A stretch of 64,000 nt of DNA from Allolobophora icterica (lineage: Eukaryota; Annelida; Clitellata; Crassiclitellata; Lumbricidae), in contig OY744608.1 in assembly GCA_963556255.1 (NCBI GenBank), forward strand, positions 66,774,678 to 66,838,677. The letters are read 5' to 3'. Positions 57,540 through 64,000 of the stretch are shown here, piece by piece. The position numbers and the translations under genes are program-made. Every line of letters begins with the position of its first letter. The stretch's first letter is position 1. Below the pieces are notes generated by a model, which saw only the letters and a program-made list of their open reading frames with translations, had not been told where the DNA came from and searched no databases.

Positions 57540-58375
57540 GTAATCTCGTAATCGTAACCGTAATCGTAATCTCCGGATTTCTACAGCACCCAAAAAAGCG
57601 AAGTCGCGGGAACCAGCTTATTCACAGGCGCTTAGACAAATCAAAATCGCTAGGCGGGAGGGGGTCAAATCGGTTCCAGGTCAAGATCCAAAGGAGTCAG
57701 TCAGGCAGACAGTAAGACGGCTAAGGTGGGTGGTGTTTAGGGTTTAGACGGCGAAGGGGGTAGACAGAGGCGGAGGAATCGGGATAGGATTTGTGAAAGA
57801 GCAGTGTTTTCAGTTTTGAGTGAAAGATCTGTGGAGATATAGCAAGTGGTGAAGTTTTGGTGAGTTCGTAGGATGGATCTGAAATTTCTCGCAGTACTGG
57901 TGGGAGTTTGTTCCAGAGGGGTGGGACAGCTATGGCTATGGAGCGATTGGCAAATTTGAGTGATGAGGTGACGGAAGGGCGGAGCAGTGTTAGGGCAGAA
58001 GAGGAGCGGGTTGAGCGGAGTGGTTGGACCGTGAACAGCTGTCGGAGATAAGAGGGCTGGGAAGATTGGAGTGTATTGTAGGTGAGTGATATGACTTTAT
58101 ATTCTATTCTTTCGGGTATTTTAAGCCAGTGGAGAGATTTGAGGACGGGAGTGATGTGGTGGTGCTTGGGGGTTTTAGTAACAGCAAGGGCGAGGGCATT
58201 TTGAATGGCTTGGAGGCGGTTTATTTGGGTGATGTCGATGTTTAAGAAGAGTGCATTGCAGTAATCTAATTTTGCGTGGACTACAGAAGTAGCTAGTGTG
58301 GATGCAGTTTTGAAGTCTCGAGACTTCTACAGCGCCAAGAAAGCTAAGTCTCGGGAACCAGCTTATTCACAGGGA
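57540..58375 (-). mobile_element. LINE 3' end with C-terminal part of reverse-transcriptase ORF
   Basis: On the minus strand 58090-57790 reads SSQPSYLRQLFTVQPLRS, then RSIAIAVPPLWNKLPPVLRE and SKLKTLLFHKSYPD, the standard C-terminus of CR1/L2-like LINE proteins. A 3' region follows with ctgtgaataagctggttccc-like sequence and a gattacgattacgg tail. The 3'-UTR motif occurs twice (57570 and 58320), so two fragments may abut. Confidence 0.75.
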
Positions 58376-58446
58376 AAGTTGCCATAGATGGACCACGTAA
58401 GGATGATCGTTATTAAATTTTATCGCCACATATTATAAGAAAATAA

Positions 58447-59349
58447 TTATACTACACGGTCGTTGCATATAATGGGCAGTGATGTACAAGTAGATATAGT
58501 ATTGTTACGCCGTTGCCCACCCCCAGCCCTGGGTGCTAAGTCAGTCTGTTTAAATGGGGCGGGTACGCGTCTTCGCAAGTCCATGGAAGGAAGAACCTGT
58601 ATTTCAGTGGGGTGACCTGATCCTTGAGCATCAACGGGTTCTGCTGGAAGTCTACTCCAGCGGTTCCCTAGCTCGTTGTAATTTAGCCTCGATTTCATTT
58701 GCAAACGTTCACTCCTTCTGAACGAGGGTGGAGGGGCACTGGCTCCCTCCTCGGAACTGGCTCCGAGTGGCTCCAAATTATCCTTAGCAACATTTGACTC
58801 TACGTTTGGCACGAGTGGCAAGGACATGGCTGCCATAGGCAAAGCAATCACCCGAGGCGAATGATCCGGGGTTCGATTACGACTTGCGGAACCATGAGAA
58901 GAAGCCTCTTCAAGTCTTTCTAGGCGCCCTAGAAGCTCTGTTTGATTATCCCTAATTTCTAACTGGCTATCTCTCATTTCTAACTGGTTATCTCTCAGCT
59001 CTTCTAGATTATCACTTACATCTGCTACCTTGCTAGCTAGTTCGATCTGAAATTGTGCTACCTCTGCCTGAGTGTTTGACAACTCTATTTGTGTATTCTG
59101 AACCTCATCTACTTTGTGATCCAAGGCACTCTGTCCAAAAGCTAAGTTTGACTGGCCTACTGCAAGGCTCTCTAATCTATCAACAACTGTTCCCATGCTT
59201 CCTATGAGCTGAGCCATAGCAGAAGATGACCGAGACAGAGAAGAGTACGGGCGTAGGGCACGCTCCTGCCTATCACTAGGATCGGCCTCTAAATCCAACG
59301 ATCTCAAAGAGTTTAGTGACATCTTTAATATATTTAAATGTTCCAGCAA
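58447..59349 (-). CDS. Coiled-coil ORF, possibly first gag of an LTR element
   Basis: 300 codons, ATG at 59349 with a second Met at 59322. Residues about 50-150 form a heptad-rich coiled coil with repeated NTQIELSNTQAEVAQFQIEL and RDNQLEMRDSQLEIRDNQTE segments. The C-terminal half is proline/serine-rich and basic. It starts about 40 bp from the end of a probable LTR and reads in the same direction as the gag-protease ORF. I infer an LTR-retrotransposon gag-like first ORF cut off near 58450-58500, but a host gene cannot be excluded. Confidence 0.45.
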   Translation of the reverse strand: MLEHLNILKMSLNSLRSLDLEADPSDRQERALRPYSSLSRSSSAMAQLIGSMGTVVDRLESLAVGQSNLAFGQSALDHKVDEVQNTQIELSNTQAEVAQFQIELASKVADVSDNLEELRDNQLEMRDSQLEIRDNQTELLGRLERLEEASSHGSASRNRTPDHSPRVIALPMAAMSLPLVPNVESNVAKDNLEPLGASSEEGASAPPPSFRRSERLQMKSRLNYNELGNRWSRLPAEPVDAQGSGHPTEIQVLPSMDLRRRVPAPFKQTDLAPRAGGGQRRNNTISTCTSLPIICNDRVV

Positions 59350-59379
59350 TTAATGACAATCCGATTTATACAATACTAC

Positions 59380-60127
59380 ACTAACACTTTAAACCTTACA
59401 CTTAAAACTACTTAGGTACAAACAAGCAATCATAATCATAATATAATTTATATTCGAAATTGGTTAGTTACCCCAAATTTCACACGCGGGACAAGACTCC
59501 GGACAAAGTGCGTATATCCACGAGCACACGAAATAAGTCCACAGTATCCAGCATAGCAACAATTCCAACGAAATAACTCAGCAACGATTATAATTATCAT
59601 CCAACATACGATAACTCCAACTTCTAGTCACTTCGGAACTACAAATCTTTAAACGAACGTGCGGCAACTTCACACACCATTGGCTCTCCAAGACTGCAAT
59701 AGGCACGCAAGCGTCGGCAGCTTTTATAGCCTTCCAGTTTCGCGCCACTGGCATCCAGGGTTATCGGCTTGACTATTTTGGCGGGAACAGCAACTGCGGC
59801 GGCAGCAGCACATCAACGCATCAACAGCAGCAGCAGCGGTAACGCGTCAACCGCAGCAGCAGCGGCTGCAGCAGCAGCTCTGCTGTTTTCGCGCCACTCG
59901 GATGACTCAACATCCAGGCTAGCAAAGGCAAGGAAATTGGCGGGAAAACGGCGACTAGGACAGCAGCAGCCGTCGTCAATAATTGCGCCCTCAGTATGAC
60001 TCACCAGCCACTGATATCAGCAGTCAGAAAAGGCGGGAAACTTAATACAAAAGGCCGTATAATATATTGCCAATAAAATAAAAATATATCCTTAATTAAC
60101 ACTGTCACATTTAACAAAAATGTTACA
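59380..60127 (-). mobile_element. Probable LTR of a retrotransposon
   Basis: On the minus strand a purine tract (caggaggagga-like, complement of 60128-60139) is directly followed by TGTAACATTTTTG, as at a polypurine tract/3' LTR junction. About 400 bp further on is a TATA box (GCTATAAAAG, 59721-59730), then a C/G-rich leader. The downstream LTR end and primer-binding site could not be fixed, so the lower limit is approximate. 59795-59880 holds CAG/GCA triplet runs. Confidence 0.5.
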
Positions 60128-60139
60128 TTCTCCTCTCCT

Positions 60140-62332
60140 GACAGAAGATTATGACCAGGGGAATAATCGGTTAAAAAGAACTAATTACAACTAATTAAAA
60201 ACCAAATTCAAACACAGTTAAACACTAAATAATTCTACTGGCTATTACACTGCATAACCTTACAAAGGGAACAACGGCATCAGCAGCTGCAGCTGAAGCA
60301 TTAAGAAACTCTCTTCCTCATTCTTCTACAACAATGCACTTATATACTAAGTCCCTAATATAATCCTAATTAATATACACTATATACTAAATAATTACAT
60401 ACAACATAAGACATTAAGCATAACTAACATATGCAGTTTAAACGGTTAAACTAAGACCACTATAAGCAATTATATATGAACAAGCCATTTAAACTTAAGT
60501 CTGCTTCTTGCAAGAATATTTAAACTTAGGAATCTCTTAATAAACTAATCACACTCTGGTGACCTAAATAACTTCTACTACGGTGCCATAAAGTCTACTT
60601 GGTCGGTTACCTATGGCAACGGTCTGAACTCAGCCGACTGACCAAAAAGCGGAGGGCAGGAGCAGAAAGATACAGCGGCAGTGACATCGCCCGATCAATA
60701 ATTCTCTCCCTCATCCTTCACCCACTGGTATTCTCAGAAACATGAGTCATACTAGATACGTTTCAAAGTACTCTCCGTCCCAGTGCATGCATATAGTGTC
60801 ATACTAAGCCAAATATCTGACATCCACATAAATTATGCATAATGAGGCGCTTTGCAACTGTCAATCACAGGAGTTTCTTACGTGACCTGATTCACTCCTC
60901 CTTCTAACAATGCGCCACATAAATTATGCTAATTATCCACCATATACATTCAACTGCTGAAGTTACTGGCGCGGTTTACTTCACTTAATGCGGAACAAAC
61001 CAAGCGCTGCATAAATCACTATATTATAATCACTTAAAAGCACAGATTAAACGAGAACTTATGCTAATTAGGGAGTGTACAAACACTATCTATTTACAAC
61101 AATTACAATGCCTTATGCATCATATTACAACACTAATTAAACCAGAAATCTTGCATACATTTATAATCACGGAAAAATACTAATCTAATCATCTTTACCA
61201 GACCTGTTTCAATACCTACCTTAACTTGCTATTACAAAGTACATACACAGCCTAGACACAGTCTTAAGTCAGCTGTATAGACACAGAATAATACAATCAT
61301 AATCCTCTGTAGTAAATCAAATCCAATACCAATCTTAGCGTACTCCAGTTAGGACACACAGTCTAATACAACTATAAACAATAATCATGTAGGCCTACAG
61401 TTGATCAGCTTCAATCAACCTAGGTCAGCACAAAATAAACTTCCTCCGTATATGGACAAATCACTGCAGCCATTGAGACTTACTTAGACTCACTGCCGAC
61501 ACACACATGCACTAGTCTTACTCAAACTTATGCTGCTACTGTCTTAACCACACAATTTAAAAGACAATAAACACAAATATCCAGCCATAAGTAAACATAA
61601 TACGCTATAAAAATTCTATCGGGGCAGAGTTAATTACTTCCATTAACCATATCTTGAATAATACAACCTTTGTCATCTGCCCAAACTTTACTACCTTGCA
61701 CAACCTTATCTCAGTACCATACATATACCTCTAGATAACCGAACTATAATGGCATACCACACAAGTATGAAACCTGTTAGTTTCTCGAACTGCATAACTG
61801 TCAAAATTATACAGCAGTTGCTTAACAAAGAATTAATCTAACGCACGATTTAACACATCATTCACTAAACTTCACAAGGCTTAAATACTTCTTGGAGTAA
61901 CATCAATACAATAATATCAATACATGGTTACTGTCTAAAACAGCCTACCTGCCTCTTGGAGTAATTACACATCAATGCAAAGTCACTGACACAGCCGACC
62001 TGCAGATACACAGTAATCTCAACTCCCTAGAGTCACTACACAAATCGAGACGATCTCATGGCCATCTATATCTAGACCCAAAATCAACTTACAATTCGTG
62101 CTATCCCATATGGCCTTACATCTATCTTCGCCAGAATCGCCAAGAAGAGATAAAAAAATTGGGGACACACGAACCCTGTTACAAATACTCCATTTCTCAA
62201 ACCTTGTTCAAAAATTACATGAACAATGGTACAACAACATGCATATAGACATACACAATACGCAATATAAAATCTACAAAGGCAACATTAATCCTCTTCG
62301 TAACATCGTTCATAAAAATAATTCACCTTCAA
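60140..62332. other. AT-rich noncoding part of the retroelement, no gene seen
   Basis: About 2.2 kb lies between the gag-protease stop and the polypurine tract. There is no frame above 83 codons and no RT, RNase H, integrase or envelope motif on either strand. Text such as taatacaatcataat is low-complexity. This is where pol would be expected. Confidence 0.55.
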
Positions 62333-64000
62333 TCACAGTAACCCAATAGCTTCTGCTCTCTGGCTGGTCAGGATCAGCTGCATGGTTAACCGGAAGTCCA
62401 AAGCAGCAAACAGGACCGAGGCTACACTCTCCAAAAGTGGGTCATCGGCGTAGTTCGGCGAGCTGCAGTCTTGCACTTGAAGAGCCCGGGACGGATCGGA
62501 TTCTGCACTGGTTTCCCGATCACAAGAAGAAAGACGTCGTTCCTTCGGTTGAAGTTTCTCATCCGGCAGAAATTTCTCTCTCCTATGGAAGAAGTTGGAC
62601 TTGGGCAGTTCTTTTCCTCTGCTGGTCCCCACGTTGTCTGTCATCGAATCTCTTGCGCTAAATAAGTTTCCATCAGCCAAAATCAAGCGAACTGACAGCA
62701 ATGGAAGCAGACACATCAGAATCACCAACACGAACAGCGAAACTGTTTTAGTTTCGTTTACTGAAGACAGTGAAACTTCTAGAACGTTCTGCTTCTTCAA
62801 AACTTTCATACTGCTTTTCGTTTCATTGTCCACATCACTACAACAAGCAAGGACTTCTCGGCTGTCCGGCAGAGTCAACGGTGGATCCACGGGATTCGAT
62901 CCGATAGAAGTCACGCTTCCAGCAACAGAACAACTACTTCTCGTATCAGAAGGACAATCTGACGCTGTTCTACCATTACACGACTCCGCAGTACCCATCG
63001 TGCAGTCCCAGATGGTACTTTCAGTTATTTTCGGCGACTGTATGGTAACCCGTGGAGCGACAATTTTTCTACAACTCAAAGCGCTCGGTCGGTGCTGCAC
63101 ATGCAAAGGTTGGTCGTTAATCCAGATTTCTCCAGTTTTAAAGTCCCATCTTGCTTTTTGTTCCTCTAGGAAGGCAAGTCCCAGAATCGGTTCATCCAAT
63201 TGTTTAGTTACAAGGCACGGAATGTCACATCTTCGACCACCCAATTGACATCTTACCATCGATTCGCCTTCTATAAAAATCTTAGATCCATTGGCCGCCA
63301 GCACTCGTTGATCCGAAGGGATTATATCCTTCTTTCTTATCAGTTTATATGGAAACAAAGACAGTTGTGAGCCTGTATCAACGAGACAGTGCACCGTTCG
63401 GCCATAAATACGAAGTGGAATATATGCATTCGAACTTCCTGGAACGAAGCAAGAGTTGACCGGAAGTGGTTGATTACCATCAACAGGTAACTGAGCAACA
63501 GGAGGCGGTTGTTTGTATGGACAATCACGGACAAAATGTAACGGACTATTGCAACCATAGCAACGACGAGGAGACGTCCAGTTAGGTCGATTTCTTCTTT
63601 GTTGGCCATAGCCTGGATTATACGTCATCAGCGGCGGCGGAGGAGGAGGAGGAGGATAGAAGACAGGTTGTGCCATCGGTGCGTTGTATGGATTCGGCAC
63701 AGGTGGGGGTTTCGATGCTTTCTCTAGTTTGTCCAAACGACGCAATACTGTTTCTAGTGTTGACTCCGTTTCTTTTACAGCTTTCACCCGACCAATCGGA
63801 TGCGAAGTACAACCAGATTTCTCTTGCTCTGCTTTCTTGTATGCTTCTAATCGAGATGCAATTCTGAAAGCGTCGTCCAAACTCTGTGGCTCACGTTCCC
63901 TTGTCTTCAGCGAAATCTCTTTGTCCCTGAGTGCATCCAGAAAAGCACCCACAGCCAAAATTTCACCATGAACACTTGATCCTCCCGGAAATCCTAATGA
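62333..64000 (-). CDS. LTR-retrotransposon Gag-protease ORF with C-terminal membrane segment (partial)
   Basis: The frame is open from the right edge, so the true start is outside the window; no ATG opens the visible part. Order: C-terminal Gag capsid part (GAFLDALRDKEISLKTRERE, SLDDAFRIASRLEAYKKAEQ), a proline-rich linker, one CCHC zinc knuckle (CYGCNSPLHFVRDC, C-x2-C-x4-H-x4-C), and a retropepsin-type protease (VDTGSQLSLF catalytic loop, ILGLAFLEE near its end). After about 130 Ser/Thr-rich residues comes a hydrophobic segment (TVSLFVLVILMCLLPLLSVR) and a charged tail ending at a stop. Reverse transcriptase, RNase H and integrase are absent. The Gag and protease look Ty3/Gypsy-like. It may be a deletion derivative, a non-autonomous element or a domesticated copy. 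Confidence 0.75.
   Translation of the reverse strand, partial: SLGFPGGSSVHGEILAVGAFLDALRDKEISLKTREREPQSLDDAFRIASRLEAYKKAEQEKSGCTSHPIGRVKAVKETESTLETVLRRLDKLEKASKPPPVPNPYNAPMAQPVFYPPPPPPPPLMTYNPGYGQQRRNRPNWTSPRRCYGCNSPLHFVRDCPYKQPPPVAQLPVDGNQPLPVNSCFVPGSSNAYIPLRIYGRTVHCLVDTGSQLSLFPYKLIRKKDIIPSDQRVLAANGSKIFIEGESMVRCQLGGRRCDIPCLVTKQLDEPILGLAFLEEQKARWDFKTGEIWINDQPLHVQHRPSALSCRKIVAPRVTIQSPKITESTIWDCTMGTAESCNGRTASDCPSDTRSSCSVAGSVTSIGSNPVDPPLTLPDSREVLACCSDVDNETKSSMKVLKKQNVLEVSLSSVNETKTVSLFVLVILMCLLPLLSVRLILADGNLFSARDSMTDNVGTSRGKELPKSNFFHRREKFLPDEKLQPKERRLSSCDRETSAESDPSRALQVQDCSSPNYADDPLLESVASVLFAALDFRLTMQLILTSQRAEAIGLL

Noticed and set aside
59769..60004. Poly-Ala frames on both strands
   Set aside because: They arise from GCA/CAG triplet runs inside the probable LTR leader.

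Overview
The window is nuclear DNA of an animal, most likely a marine invertebrate; I cannot fix the phylum. The evidence is spliced genes with GT-AG introns, clear orthologues of the animal genes COMMD1 and NPHP1, AT-rich introns, and a dense load of DNA transposons, tRNA-derived SINEs and LINE 3' ends. No bacterial gene layout, CRISPR array or free-standing RNA gene was found.

Layout. (1) 0.5-8.8 kb, minus strand: a gene I do not recognise. It has a possible signal-peptide exon, two small exons and one 3.2-kb exon full of coding minisatellites and a glutamine tract, and it runs off the left edge. (2) 9.2-17 kb: a transposon graveyard with nested hAT, piggyBac and MITE insertions. (3) 18.9-21.2 kb, minus strand: a complete three-exon COMMD1. 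(4) 22.1-45.6 kb, plus strand: a complete 27-exon nephrocystin-1 gene (NPHP1; 743 codons), head-to-head with COMMD1 and separated from it by 983 bp. Its introns hold minisatellites, SINEs, LINE ends, a mariner-like MITE and a nested hAT. (5) 47.5-53.7 kb: two three-exon GNAT acetyltransferase genes of 314 codons each, a convergent inverted duplicate pair. The introns of the second gene contain fragments of exons 1 and 2. (6) 54.0-56.2 kb: a three-deep hAT nest. (7) 57.5-64 kb, minus strand: a LINE 3' end, a coiled-coil ORF, a probable LTR, and a gag-protease ORF that continues past the right edge.

Coding exons were placed by hand from splice sites, reading phase and family knowledge. All three-exon and 27-exon models keep phase across every junction. 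COMMD1 acts in protein sorting and ubiquitin control, nephrocystin-1 at the ciliary transition zone, and the GNAT enzymes acetylate unknown substrates. Nothing in the sequence shows that they act in one pathway. The most unusual features are the GNAT pair with its exon ghosts and its abruptly diverged third exon, the gag-protease ORF that lacks reverse transcriptase but carries a membrane segment, and at least eleven insertions with 8-bp target duplications, many of them nested.
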